Shown here one piece after another: positions 7,769 to 15,953 of a stretch of 64,000 nt of DNA. The stretch comes from Aeromicrobium panaciterrae (GTDB taxonomy: Bacteria > Actinomycetota > Actinomycetes > Propionibacteriales > Nocardioidaceae). Positions within the stretch are counted from its first letter, which is position 1. Every line of letters begins with the position of its first letter. Position numbers and translations under genes: made by a program. The notes below the pieces were generated by a model that saw only the letters and a list, made by a program, of their open reading frames with translations, was not told the DNA's origin and did not search any database. The stretch lies in NCBI RefSeq assembly GCF_031457275.1, contig NZ_JAVDWH010000001.1:1798001-1862000 (forward strand), given 5' to 3'.

Positions 7769-9892
7769 TTACCCAGTACGGGCAGCCTTCTCCTCCGCTG
7801 TTTCGTCGCCGTGGCCAGGCCACCAGGCGGCATGCCCGATGAGCGCGGTCAGCGCTGGCGTGAAGAACATCGCCATGACGAAGGCCGACACGAAGATGCC
7901 GAACGAGATCGCGAAGCCCATCGACACGAGCAGCGAGTTGCCGCCCAGCATGAGCGAGGCGAAGGTGCCGGCCAGGATAACTCCCGCTGCGGCCACAGTC
8001 GGGCCCGCGTGGCGTACGGCTTGCGCCGCCGCCTCTCGAGAGCCCTTGCCCTGACGTGATTCCTCCCGCAATCGGGCAATCATCAGGATGTTGTAGTCGG
8101 TGCCGAGTGCCACGACGAACAAATAGATGTAGATCGGCAGCATGAAGATCAAGCCGTCCTGCCCCTGGATGTTCTGGAACAGGAGCACCGCTGCGCCAAG
8201 CGTGGCACCGAAGCCGAGGCCTACCGATGCCATGAGGTACCAGGGAGCCACGAGGCTACGAAGCAGCAGCGCGAGGATCACCATGATGATCACGGCTGCG
8301 ACCGGGAACACGACCGAATAGTCGCGGTTCATGGCTCTCTGTAGGTCGACAAACACTGATGTCGTACCGCCCACGAGCGCCTCGGTGCCATCTGGAGCCG
8401 CGGCATGTGCGGCTGGCCGAATGATGTCCTTCATGTTTGCCATGGCTGCGTCTGTCGCAGGGTCGGTGTCGAGCACCGTCGTGAACACGGCGGTCGATTT
8501 GTCCTCGGAGAACGTCGGCGGCGCAACCTGGGCGATGCCTTTGGCCTTGGCCAGTTCGGTGCCATAGGTGGCAACCGCTGCCTCGTCGAGCGGTGATCCG
8601 TCCTTGCTCTTCAGGAAGACAGCCGAAGGATCAGTCGCGCCGGGTGGAAGACCCTTCTCAAGGGTCTTGAGCGCAACCGACGATTCAGCAGTACTGGACG
8701 ATCCTGTGTCTCCCAGATCGAAGGTCGGCTTGAAGCCGAGGGCGAATACCGCCAGCGCAGCGAGAACCAGGCCAGACGCAATCGCGTAACGAAGCGGGTG
8801 GCGACCCAGCGAATCGCCGACTGCGCCGAAGCGTGCGCCCTTGGGCTCGACCTTCCAGGCCTTCGACGGCCAGAACACCTTGGTGCCAAGCAGTGAAATG
8901 ATCGCCGGTACGAGCGTCAGCGACGCGAGAACCGTGACAGCGACAGCTATCGCCAACGCCGGACCGATCGAGCGGAAGATGCTCAGCGTCGACAGGATCA
9001 GCGCCATGAACGCCACGATCACGGCACCACCAGCGGAGGTGATCGCCTCGCCGGCGCGTTCGACCGCGAGTGCCACGGCTTCCTTGCTCTCGTGGCCCTT
9101 GCGCAGGAACTCCCGATAGCGGAACAGGAAGAACAGGATGTAGTCGGTGCCGATGCCATAGAGGACGACCAGCAGGATCACTTGGATCGAGGAGTCCGCC
9201 TTCAGGTTGAACGCGTCATTCGCGAAGCCGATGAGACCTGTGGCGATCTGCGAGACCACAGCCACCACCGCAATCGGCAGAAACGCGATGATCGGACTGC
9301 GGAAGATCAATAGCAGCAGGATCAGGATCAGGCCGATCGTGGCGATGCCGACGATGACCAGTGCGCTCTCCGAGGACTCCTGTTGGTCCAGGCTCTGCGG
9401 CACCGATCCGGTCGTGCCAGCTTTGAGATCGGTATCGGCGACCAATGGCTTCAGGTCTGTGCGGAGCTCCTTGGCACTGTCGAGGATCGCGGTCCCAAAC
9501 GGATCGGCGTCCTTGCCGAGACTGACGATCGCAGTCTGAACGAGCTTGTTCTCCGACGGTGGCGCGGCAACGATCGCACCGAACTGAGGGATGTTCTTAC
9601 TGCTCAGGGTCGCAGCGATCTTCTCGATGTCGGCGGAGTCCGCGGCCGTCAATGGTTCGCCGTCCTTGCGGTCGAACACGATGATGGCGCCGATGTCCGT
9701 ACGGTCCGGGAAGGCCGAGGTCTGGACATCGATCGCCTTGATCGACTCATAGTGACCCGGCAAGAACTCAGCTTCGTCGGTCGTGGAGGAAAGCTTTGGC
9801 GCAGTCATCACGACCACGACGGCGACCACGATCCACGCGAGGATGATCTTCCAAGGGTTGCGGGCTACGTATTGACCGAGCGAAGCAAACAT
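7769..9892 (-). CDS. MMPL-family RND transporter
   Basis: A 707-residue inner-membrane protein of the MMPL/RND superfamily, which in actinobacteria exports lipids and hydrophobic compounds. It has one N-terminal helix, a periplasmic domain, a five-helix bundle, a second periplasmic domain and a second bundle. The paired GTDY motifs (GTDYILFFLFRYRE and GTDYNILMIARLREE) are diagnostic of MMPL. The start MFASLGQYVARNPWK (ATG at 9892) is preferred over a longer reading that would run into the divergent polymerase gene. A TACGTT hexamer six bases before this ATG suggests a leaderless transcript. The substrate is unknown. Confidence 0.92.
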   Translation of the reverse strand: MFASLGQYVARNPWKIILAWIVVAVVVVMTAPKLSSTTDEAEFLPGHYESIKAIDVQTSAFPDRTDIGAIIVFDRKDGEPLTAADSADIEKIAATLSSKNIPQFGAIVAAPPSENKLVQTAIVSLGKDADPFGTAILDSAKELRTDLKPLVADTDLKAGTTGSVPQSLDQQESSESALVIVGIATIGLILILLLLIFRSPIIAFLPIAVVAVVSQIATGLIGFANDAFNLKADSSIQVILLVVLYGIGTDYILFFLFRYREFLRKGHESKEAVALAVERAGEAITSAGGAVIVAFMALILSTLSIFRSIGPALAIAVAVTVLASLTLVPAIISLLGTKVFWPSKAWKVEPKGARFGAVGDSLGRHPLRYAIASGLVLAALAVFALGFKPTFDLGDTGSSSTAESSVALKTLEKGLPPGATDPSAVFLKSKDGSPLDEAAVATYGTELAKAKGIAQVAPPTFSEDKSTAVFTTVLDTDPATDAAMANMKDIIRPAAHAAAPDGTEALVGGTTSVFVDLQRAMNRDYSVVFPVAAVIIMVILALLLRSLVAPWYLMASVGLGFGATLGAAVLLFQNIQGQDGLIFMLPIYIYLFVVALGTDYNILMIARLREESRQGKGSREAAAQAVRHAGPTVAAAGVILAGTFASLMLGGNSLLVSMGFAISFGIFVSAFVMAMFFTPALTALIGHAAWWPGHGDETAEEKAARTG

Positions 9893-9898
9893 GACTTC

Positions 9899-9904
9899 AA
9901 CGTA
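9899..9904 (-). promoter_or_regulatory. -10-like hexamer of the MMPL gene (leaderless)
   Basis: TACGTT on the minus strand lies 6 nt before the ATG at 9892. This fits TANNNT and a transcript starting at the start codon, and it supports the shorter MMPL reading. Confidence 0.5.
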
Positions 9905-9954
9905 GTCATGTTCGTCGCGCGTTTTCCACGGGGGCGGGAGCGTGTCGGCGCCTC

Positions 9955-9960
9955 TAAGGT
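9955..9960 (+). promoter_or_regulatory. -10-like hexamer of the LigD-type polymerase gene
   Basis: TAAGGT lies 6 nt before the ATG at 9967. The overlapping AAGGTG could instead act as a Shine-Dalgarno sequence, so leaderless and leadered messages are both possible. Confidence 0.4.
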
Positions 9961-9966
9961 GAACAT

Positions 9967-11019
9967 ATGGCATCTGATGCGGTCGAAATCGACGCTGGAG
10001 GGCGATCCGTACGGGTTTCCAGCCCGACGCGAGTGATCTACGAGGCCACGGACTTCTCGCCTGAAGTGACCAAGGTGATGGTTGCCGAGTACTACGTCGC
10101 CGTCGCCGATGGACTAATGCGTGCCCTGCAGAACCGTCCGGTTGCGCTGGAGCGTTGGCCCAAAGGCGTGCGCGAGGGCATGGTCATGTCGACGCGCGCC
10201 GACAGCCACGGCGATGCGTTCTATCAAAAGCGGATGATGCGAGGCGCTCCCCCGTACGTCGAGAGCACGCGCATTCTGTTTCCCTCTGGTCGGCCCGCCG
10301 ACGAGATCTGCATGACCGAGATCGCGGTCGCCGCCTGGGCCGCACACATGGGTGCCATCACGTTTCACCCGTGGCCCACGCGTCGAACGGACAACGACCG
10401 GCCCGACGAGCTGCGCATCGACCTTGACCCGTTCGGCAAGGCGACATTTGCTGACGCCGTGCGCATTGCCGACGTCGCACGTGAGCTGTTCGCCGAGGCG
10501 GGCATCCGAGCCTTCGCGAAGACCAGTGGCAAGCGCGGCATCCACGTGTACGCCCGGGTTGCGCCGAAGTGGACATTTACAGAGGTCCGGCACGCCGCCA
10601 TCGCCTTTGCGCGAGAGCTCGAGAAGCGTACGGATGGCGTCACCACCAAGTGGTGGAAGGAAGAGCGCGGCGACAACGTGTTCGTGGACTTCAACCAGAA
10701 CTGCCGCGACCGTACGATCGCGTCGGCGTACAGCCTGCGACCGACGCCTGGCGCCACTGTCTCCACTCCCGTGTCGTGGGACGAACTGGCAGGGCTGACA
10801 GGTCCGCAGGAATTCACACTGCACACCGTCCCGGCCAAGCTCGCGGGCGACGGTGACGCGTGGGCGGAGATCGACGATGTCGAACACTCGCTGGACACAC
10901 TGTTGGAGTGGTGGGCTTCTGATCCGACCGAGATGCCCTATCCCCCGGAGTATCCGAAGATGCCCGGTGAACCCAAGCGCGTGCAACCCAGCAAGGACAC
11001 TCGCAACAAGAAGGCCTGA
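9967..11019 (+). CDS. Stand-alone LigD-type primase-polymerase (PolDom)
   Basis: A 350-residue protein of the archaeo-eukaryotic primase-like polymerase family found as a domain of LigD, used in end joining to fill or extend ends. The metal ligands D152-L-D154 (RIDLDPFGK) and the later D241 (FVDFNQN) match the PolDom acidic triad, and SGKRGIHVYAR (187-197) is the conserved nucleotide-binding block. There is no ligase or nuclease domain on the chain. A separate ATP-dependent ligase lies 0.4 kb away. It is divergent from the MMPL gene, and no Ku gene is in the window. Confidence 0.93.
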   Translation: MASDAVEIDAGGRSVRVSSPTRVIYEATDFSPEVTKVMVAEYYVAVADGLMRALQNRPVALERWPKGVREGMVMSTRADSHGDAFYQKRMMRGAPPYVESTRILFPSGRPADEICMTEIAVAAWAAHMGAITFHPWPTRRTDNDRPDELRIDLDPFGKATFADAVRIADVARELFAEAGIRAFAKTSGKRGIHVYARVAPKWTFTEVRHAAIAFARELEKRTDGVTTKWWKEERGDNVFVDFNQNCRDRTIASAYSLRPTPGATVSTPVSWDELAGLTGPQEFTLHTVPAKLAGDGDAWAEIDDVEHSLDTLLEWWASDPTEMPYPPEYPKMPGEPKRVQPSKDTRNKKA

Positions 11020-11023
11020 ATGG

Positions 11024-11395
11024 TCACCTCTCGGCCCAGCAACCCGAGGTTTTGGCAAGTTCAACTGCGCGACGTCCGGCTGACGTCATGCGGCCGTCGC
11101 GGTCGAGCCGATCCGCGCGCTCCTGGTCGGTTGACGACCAGATGTCGTCAGGGCAGCGCGGTGCGAACCACACCATCGAGCGGTCTTCATCGAGCCGGCG
11201 AGTCTCTCCATCGGTCCAACCAACGGCGACTGCCTCGAGCAGGGCGTCGTCATGGCAGATGACTCGACGACCTGATCCACGGCGCCAAAGCACCAGCCAG
11301 ACGCCGTCAGTTCGTTCGCCGACAGACCTGAGCCAGAAGCCCCAATCCTCGGCCGAATAGGGCTGAATCCGATCTGCCACATCGAGGACGTCCAT
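11024..11395 (-). CDS. YdeI-like (OmpD-associated family) protein
   Basis: A 123-residue soluble protein matching the YdeI family: an N-terminal WLRS...GVWLVLWRRGSG strand block, CHDDALLEAVAVGWTDG, then the conserved APRCPDDIWSSTDQERADRL and GRMTSAGRRAVELAK. The biochemical role of the family is unclear. The gene is convergent with the LigD-type polymerase (4 bp between stops) and lies downstream of the DNA ligase gene on the same strand. Its own promoter matches the RecA-independent DNA-damage motif, which links it to repair by regulation. The start ATG lies 6 nt after TAGATT. Confidence 0.8.
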   Translation of the reverse strand: MDVLDVADRIQPYSAEDWGFWLRSVGERTDGVWLVLWRRGSGRRVICHDDALLEAVAVGWTDGETRRLDEDRSMVWFAPRCPDDIWSSTDQERADRLDRDGRMTSAGRRAVELAKTSGCWAER

Positions 11396-11401
11396 GCCTT
11401 G

Positions 11402-11424
11402 AATCTAGGCGTCGACACTGACAC
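11402..11424 (-). promoter_or_regulatory. RecA-independent damage promoter (PafBC type) of the YdeI-like gene
   Basis: Minus-strand GTGTCAGTG (11424-11416), exactly 8 nt, then TAGATT (11407-11402), then 6 nt to the ATG at 11395. This matches tTGTCRgtg-N8-TANNNT, the RecA-NDp consensus known from mycobacteria, at every strongly conserved position. Confidence 0.75.
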
Positions 11425-11430
11425 TTTTGG

Positions 11431-12516
11431 TTACGAGAGAACGTCCTTGAGGTTGTATTTTGCGACTTCTTCGAGCTGCTCGTAGGTGCACGATTTCGGC
11501 TCCCGATCCGGCCTCCAACGCTTGAACTGAGCCGTGTGCCGGAAGCGCGTGCCCTCCATGTGTTCGTAGCCCACTTCGGCGACTCGTGTTGGGTCGAGCG
11601 TGACGAACGAGAGGTCCTTCGTACCGGTCCAGCGACTCTGACCGCCAGGCAACCGGGAGCTCGCGTGTGCCGAGGCGTCTTGCCACTGCCCCCACGGGTG
11701 GTCAGCTGTGTCGACGATCAGCGGCTTCAATTCGTCGATCAGCTCGGCTCGTCGCGCTTCGGTGAACGACGCCGCGACCCCAACGTGCTGCAAGTCGCCG
11801 TTGTCGGCATACAAGCCGAGCAGCAGTGAACCGAGCAGTGGACGTTCGTCGGTCGATGTCTTGTGCAGGCGGTAGCCCGCGACCACCACGTCGGCAGTTC
11901 GGGAGTGCTTGATCTTGAGCATCGTGCGCCCGTTCGGCGCATACGACTTGCTGAGCGCCTTCGCGACGATGCCGTCGAGCCCCGCGCCTTCGAACGTGTT
12001 GAACCACTGCTCGGCCTCTACGGCGTCCGTCGTGGTGCGGGTGACGTGGATCGGGTCGCCCGACTTGGCGAGCGCCTTCTCCAGGCGAGCGCGTCGTACG
12101 GCAAACGGCTGGTCCATCAACGATTCGTCGCCAATCGCCAGCAGGTCGAATGCCACGAAAGACGCCGGCGTCTCAGTGGCCAGCATCTGCACGCGGGAAT
12201 CAGCGGGGTGGATTCGCTGGGACAACGCATCGAATTCGAGACGTCCGTTGATCGCCAGGAATATCTCACCGTCGAGAACGATGCGGTCGGGCAGCTCAGC
12301 CTTGGCGGCCGCCACAACGTCCGGGAAGTAGCGAGTCAGCTCCTTGGTCGAGCGGCTCGCCAGTACGACCTCGTCGCCGTCGCGGAACACGATGCATCTG
12401 AACCCATCCCACTTCGGCTCATAAGACAGCCCGCCATCGACCGAGTCCTGAGCGGGCACCCCTTTCACGGACTTCGCGAGCATGGGTTGCACCGGCGGCA
12501 TGACGGGTAGGTCCAT
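11431..12516 (-). CDS. ligC: ATP-dependent DNA ligase (LigC/LigD ligase type)
   Basis: A 361-residue ATP-dependent ligase with a nucleotidyltransferase core and OB fold. Motif I is KWDGFR with the adenylated K35. LDGEIFL, VAFDLLAIG, GLDGIVAKAL and MLKIKH are further ligase motifs, and the C-terminal OB domain ends near YNLKDVLS. The size and single-domain build resemble mycobacterial LigC rather than the LigD fusion. With the PolDom gene it forms a split polymerase/ligase pair for end joining. TAGGCT six bases before the ATG suggests a leaderless message. Confidence 0.9.
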   Translation of the reverse strand: MDLPVMPPVQPMLAKSVKGVPAQDSVDGGLSYEPKWDGFRCIVFRDGDEVVLASRSTKELTRYFPDVVAAAKAELPDRIVLDGEIFLAINGRLEFDALSQRIHPADSRVQMLATETPASFVAFDLLAIGDESLMDQPFAVRRARLEKALAKSGDPIHVTRTTTDAVEAEQWFNTFEGAGLDGIVAKALSKSYAPNGRTMLKIKHSRTADVVVAGYRLHKTSTDERPLLGSLLLGLYADNGDLQHVGVAASFTEARRAELIDELKPLIVDTADHPWGQWQDASAHASSRLPGGQSRWTGTKDLSFVTLDPTRVAEVGYEHMEGTRFRHTAQFKRWRPDREPKSCTYEQLEEVAKYNLKDVLS

Positions 12517-12522
12517 GCCAAC

Positions 12523-12528
12523 AGCCTA
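12523..12528 (-). promoter_or_regulatory. -10-like hexamer of the DNA ligase gene
   Basis: TAGGCT lies 6 nt before the ATG at 12516. A TGTAGGTG (12545-12538) sits 9 nt further upstream, one base off the damage-promoter spacing and with one core mismatch, so damage control of the ligase is only a possibility. Confidence 0.5.
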
Positions 12529-12541
12529 GAACCCCCACACC

Positions 12542-12547
12542 TACACT
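12542..12547 (+). promoter_or_regulatory. -10-like hexamer of the ABC exporter operon
   Basis: TACACT lies 6 nt before the GTG at 12554. This points to a leaderless transcript, in line with the lack of a Shine-Dalgarno sequence. It overlaps the upstream region of the divergent ligase gene. Confidence 0.5.
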
Positions 12548-12553
12548 GAGCGG

Positions 12554-13489
12554 GTGTCTGAGCCAGTGAGAGAGGTGCCCGCTGTCGAGGTCAGGGACCT
12601 CGTCATGAAGTACGGATCTGTCACCGCCGTCAACGGGCTCAACCTCACCGTCGAGCCTGGCACGGTCACGGCGATCCTCGGCCCCAACGGAGCCGGCAAG
12701 ACGACCACCATCGAGACCTGCGAAGGCTTTCGGCGTCCGCAGAGCGGTTCAGTACGGGTTCTCGGCCTCGACCCGATCGCAGATGCCCACCAGCTTCGCC
12801 CTCGGGTCGGAGTCATGCTGCAGTCCGGCGGTGCCTGGTCTGGCTCGCGGGCGTACGAGATGCTCCGACACATCGCTTCGCTTCACGCCCATCCCCTTGA
12901 CGTTGACCTGCTGATCGAGCGACTCGGCATGCAGTCGTACGGTCGCACGCCCTATCGCAGGCTGTCCGGTGGCCAGCAGCAGCGACTGAGCCTCGCGATG
13001 GCGATCGTCGGTCGCCCCGAACTCGTGTTCCTCGACGAGCCGACTGCAGGCCTTGACCCTCAGGCACGACGTTCGACCTGGGAGCTCATCAGCGAGCTGC
13101 GCTCCAGCGGCGTCACCGTTGTCCTGACTACGCACTTCATGGACGAAGCCGAAGCGCTGGCCGATGTCGTCCACATCGTCGACGAAGGTCAGGTCATTGC
13201 TTCCGGCACGCCTCAGGAGCTCGCCGCCTCAGGTGCTCAGAACACCGTACGGTTCACCGCGCGACCCGGCATCGACGTCGAGAGCCTCATGCTGGCGTTG
13301 CCCGACGACGTAAAGGTGGACGAGGTGTCCCCCGGCTCGTATGTCATCGCCGGGCACGTCGATCCCGCACTTCTCGCCACGTTTACCGCTTGGTGCGCCA
13401 CACACGGCGTACTCACCGAGTCCGTACTCGTCGAACGCCAAACACTCGAGGACAGGTTCCTCGAGCTGACCGGGAAGGCCCTGCGATGA
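12554..13489 (+). CDS. ABC exporter ATP-binding protein
   Basis: A 311-residue ATPase of the drug/lipid exporter type (DrrA-like). Walker A GPNGAGKTT is at 43-51, LSGGQQQRL is the signature, LVFLDEPTAGLDP is Walker B and TTHFMDEAE the switch region. The C-terminal 80 residues form the extra domain typical of this group. The gene starts with GTG and overlaps the permease gene by 4 bp (ATGA). Its place just before ctaA recalls Rv1456c-Rv1458c of M. tuberculosis. The substrate is unknown. Confidence 0.92.
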   Translation: MSEPVREVPAVEVRDLVMKYGSVTAVNGLNLTVEPGTVTAILGPNGAGKTTTIETCEGFRRPQSGSVRVLGLDPIADAHQLRPRVGVMLQSGGAWSGSRAYEMLRHIASLHAHPLDVDLLIERLGMQSYGRTPYRRLSGGQQQRLSLAMAIVGRPELVFLDEPTAGLDPQARRSTWELISELRSSGVTVVLTTHFMDEAEALADVVHIVDEGQVIASGTPQELAASGAQNTVRFTARPGIDVESLMLALPDDVKVDEVSPGSYVIAGHVDPALLATFTAWCATHGVLTESVLVERQTLEDRFLELTGKALR

Positions 13490-14262
13490 CCGCGCTCGAC
13501 CTGTCACCCAAGCCCGGGGCTGCGCCACGTACGGCCATGCTGCGGTCACAGATCTCGATGGAGCTGCGCCTGCTTTCTCGCAATGGCGAGCAACTGCTAC
13601 TGACTTTGATCATTCCGTTGGTGCTGCTGATCCTCGGCGCACGTGCCGACAAGATCGTTGATCTCGGCCCTGGTCGTCCGATCGACATCATCACGCCGGG
13701 CATCTTGGCGCTCGCTGTGCTGTCGACGTCGTTCACCTCACTGGCCATCGCAACCGGGTTCGAACGCCGCTACGGGGTCATCAAGCGGCTGGGCGCGTCG
13801 CCGCTGCCACGCTGGGGACTTCTGGTCGGCAAGATCGGTGCCATCGCGATCATCGAAGTGATCCAGCTGGCAATCCTCTCCATCGTTGGTCTGCTGCTGG
13901 GCTGGGAGCCGAACGGTGGCATCACAGCGATTGCCCAGGCGCTGCTCCTCGTCGTCCTCGGCACGGCTGCCTTTGGATCGCTCGGCCTGCTCATCGCCGG
14001 CATCATGCGCGCCGAAGCAACGCTGGCCGTCGCCAACCTCGTGTACGTGTTGTTGCTCGTCGGAGGCGGTTTGATCGTCCCATTGAGCCGCTATCCCGAA
14101 GCTGCGAGCCACGCGCTCCAGGTACTGCCATCAGGCGCTCTTGGGCAGGGACTGCGCGACGTGTTCGCTGGTGACGGTCTCGGTTCGTTCTCCGTCGTCG
14201 TATTGATCATGTGGTCGGTTTGCTGTGGCCTCGGGGTGTCGAGGACGTTCAAGTGGGAGTGA
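13486..14262 (+). CDS. ABC-2 type permease
   Basis: A 258-residue membrane protein with about six helices, partner of the preceding ATPase. The ATG at 13486 is chosen for its ATGA overlap with the ATPase stop and because the chain then begins with a normal short cytosolic segment (MTALDLSPKPG); a longer reading adds an arginine-rich out-of-frame shadow of the ATPase gene. The GFERRYGVIKRLGASPL loop after the second helix is typical of ABC-2 permeases. Its stop overlaps the GTG of ctaA by 4 bp. Confidence 0.9.
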   Translation: MTALDLSPKPGAAPRTAMLRSQISMELRLLSRNGEQLLLTLIIPLVLLILGARADKIVDLGPGRPIDIITPGILALAVLSTSFTSLAIATGFERRYGVIKRLGASPLPRWGLLVGKIGAIAIIEVIQLAILSIVGLLLGWEPNGGITAIAQALLLVVLGTAAFGSLGLLIAGIMRAEATLAVANLVYVLLLVGGGLIVPLSRYPEAASHALQVLPSGALGQGLRDVFAGDGLGSFSVVVLIMWSVCCGLGVSRTFKWE

Positions 14263-15143
14263 CTCTCGGCATCCGCAATCCCGATCGAACCTCTGTTGAA
14301 CTCTGGGCCTGGGCGACACTCGCGGCCAACACGCTGATCGTCCTGACCGGCGGTCTCGTACGGCTCACCGGCTCCGGTCTGGGCTGCCCGACGTGGCCCA
14401 AGTGCACCGACGATTCGTTCGTGCCACACCGCGCACTCGGTACGCACGGCGTCATCGAGTTCGGCAATCGGATGCTCACGTATGTTCTGGTCTTCGTCGT
14501 CATTTCCGCGCTCATCGCGGTGTGGCGCTGGTCAAGATCGACACAGACCACGCGCCGCTTGGCGCTCATCATTGCTCTCGGCGTACCGTTCCAGGCCGTC
14601 ATCGGTGGCATCAGCGTGCTCACCGACCTCAACCCCTGGGTTGTCTCATTGCACCTGATCCTGTCGATGGGATTGATCGCGGCATCGACCGTGCTGCTGG
14701 TGAAGGTCCGGGGTGGCCTCGCCGGTTCGCGTTCGCACGTCACGAACGTGATCGCCACATACGCGGTTGTCTGGGTTGTCGTCTATCTGGGCACGATCGT
14801 GACCGGCAGTGGTCCTCACGCAGGAGACACCGACGCACCACGCAACGGTCTTGATCCACAGGTGATGAGCCACGTCCACGCTGTGTCGGTGTACGTCCTG
14901 GTCGCACTGACGATCCTGTTGGCCATCGTGGCGCGCGGGCCAATGCGGCGACTGGCGGTCATTTTGCTAGGCGTGGAGCTGGCGCAGGGCACGATTGGCT
15001 TCGTTCAGTACTTCACTGACCTGCCAATCGCACTGGTCGCAGCTCACCTGGTTGGTGCGGCCGTCCTGGTCGCAGCCGCAACTCGGCTGCTCCTCGAGGC
15101 GACTGCTACTGAGTCGGCTGCTCCTCCGCAGGCACGTCCGTAG
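14259..15143 (+). CDS. ctaA: CtaA heme A synthase
   Basis: A 294-residue integral membrane protein with eight predicted helices that oxidises heme O to heme A for cytochrome aa3 oxidase. The paired cysteines GCPTWPKC in the first external loop and histidines in four helices (HRALGTHG, HLILSMG, HVHAVSV, HLVGAAV) fit the two heme sites. The GTG at 14259 is chosen for the GTGA overlap with the permease gene. The last 38 bp overlap the convergent gene at 15106. ctaB, the preceding enzyme of the pathway, lies 2.2 kb away on the other strand. Confidence 0.93.
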   Translation: MTLGIRNPDRTSVELWAWATLAANTLIVLTGGLVRLTGSGLGCPTWPKCTDDSFVPHRALGTHGVIEFGNRMLTYVLVFVVISALIAVWRWSRSTQTTRRLALIIALGVPFQAVIGGISVLTDLNPWVVSLHLILSMGLIAASTVLLVKVRGGLAGSRSHVTNVIATYAVVWVVVYLGTIVTGSGPHAGDTDAPRNGLDPQVMSHVHAVSVYVLVALTILLAIVARGPMRRLAVILLGVELAQGTIGFVQYFTDLPIALVAAHLVGAAVLVAAATRLLLEATATESAAPPQARP

Positions 15144-15909
15144 GTACAGGCGGCTTCCATCCAGCTTCGGCTCCAATGGGCTTGAGGTCGTAGCCCGTCG
15201 TGTAGCGCTGGTTGGGATCGAGCTCGAGGATCAAGTGAACGAGTGCGCCCTGAATGTCGATCAGTCGGGTGTTGTCACCTTCGGCAACCCGGGCCATTCC
15301 AGCGTCAACCGGGCTGAACCATTCACGGAAAGCCGGATCGTCCTTGTAGCGCGTTGAGAACGCGGCGTATCCGAGGACGTGAGGGATACGGAGACCGCTG
15401 TCGGGCACGACCTCCCAGAAGAACATCAGCTCACCAATGGCCCGTTGCTCTGCGCTGAAGAACGAGAAGCCCTCGCTGTCATCACCACGGCGCATGATCT
15501 TTGTGACGCCGTCGATCAGGTTCTGGACCGTGTCGTCGCGTCCACCCTTGCCGCTGGAGTCGAGCACAGACTGCCGTCGCGCTTCGACCCAACCGAAGTA
15601 GTGGGCGAACAGGAACGCCGTGCTCTTGGTCGGATAGTCGCCATGGCCCTCGTAGCGCTTGGTCAGCGTGACCCAGTCGTTCTCGACGATGTTGTAGATG
15701 CGGGATTGGAGCTCGGCAGCGGCCTGCGCCATGGGCTCGTACACACGCTGGGCAGCCGCGAGCGCCGACTCCTGCTTCTCGCGCCTGTTCTCCTCCAGCC
15801 GCAGCTTGGCGCTGATGCGCTGCTGGCGTACCGACATGTAGCCCGACAGCACCACACTGAACACGCTGAACAGCAAGGGAAGGATCTGCGTGAAGAACGT
15901 CTTCGACAT
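15106..15909 (-). CDS. Uncharacterised membrane-anchored protein
   Basis: A 267-residue protein I do not recognise. One N-terminal membrane helix (about 8-25, ILPLLFSVFSVVLSGYMSV) is followed by a charged, probably coiled-coil stretch (30-70) and a soluble domain rich in aromatic residues (SFFSAEQRAIGELMFFWEV), ending in a proline-rich tail. The 3' end overlaps ctaA tail-to-tail. TAGGAT six bases before the ATG suggests a leaderless message, so it does not depend on its neighbours. The two genes upstream on the same strand are also unknown. Confidence 0.72.
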   Translation of the reverse strand: MSKTFFTQILPLLFSVFSVVLSGYMSVRQQRISAKLRLEENRREKQESALAAAQRVYEPMAQAAAELQSRIYNIVENDWVTLTKRYEGHGDYPTKSTAFLFAHYFGWVEARRQSVLDSSGKGGRDDTVQNLIDGVTKIMRRGDDSEGFSFFSAEQRAIGELMFFWEVVPDSGLRIPHVLGYAAFSTRYKDDPAFREWFSPVDAGMARVAEGDNTRLIDIQGALVHLILELDPNQRYTTGYDLKPIGAEAGWKPPVPTDVPAEEQPTQ

Positions 15910-15915
15910 GCCCGC

Positions 15916-15921
15916 ATCCTA
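15916..15921 (-). promoter_or_regulatory. -10-like hexamer of the 15106-15909 gene
   Basis: TAGGAT lies 6 nt before the ATG at 15909, the pattern of a leaderless start. Confidence 0.5.
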
Positions 15922-15953
15922 GGGCGGGCAAGCGGGTCTACGTAAGGACTCCG

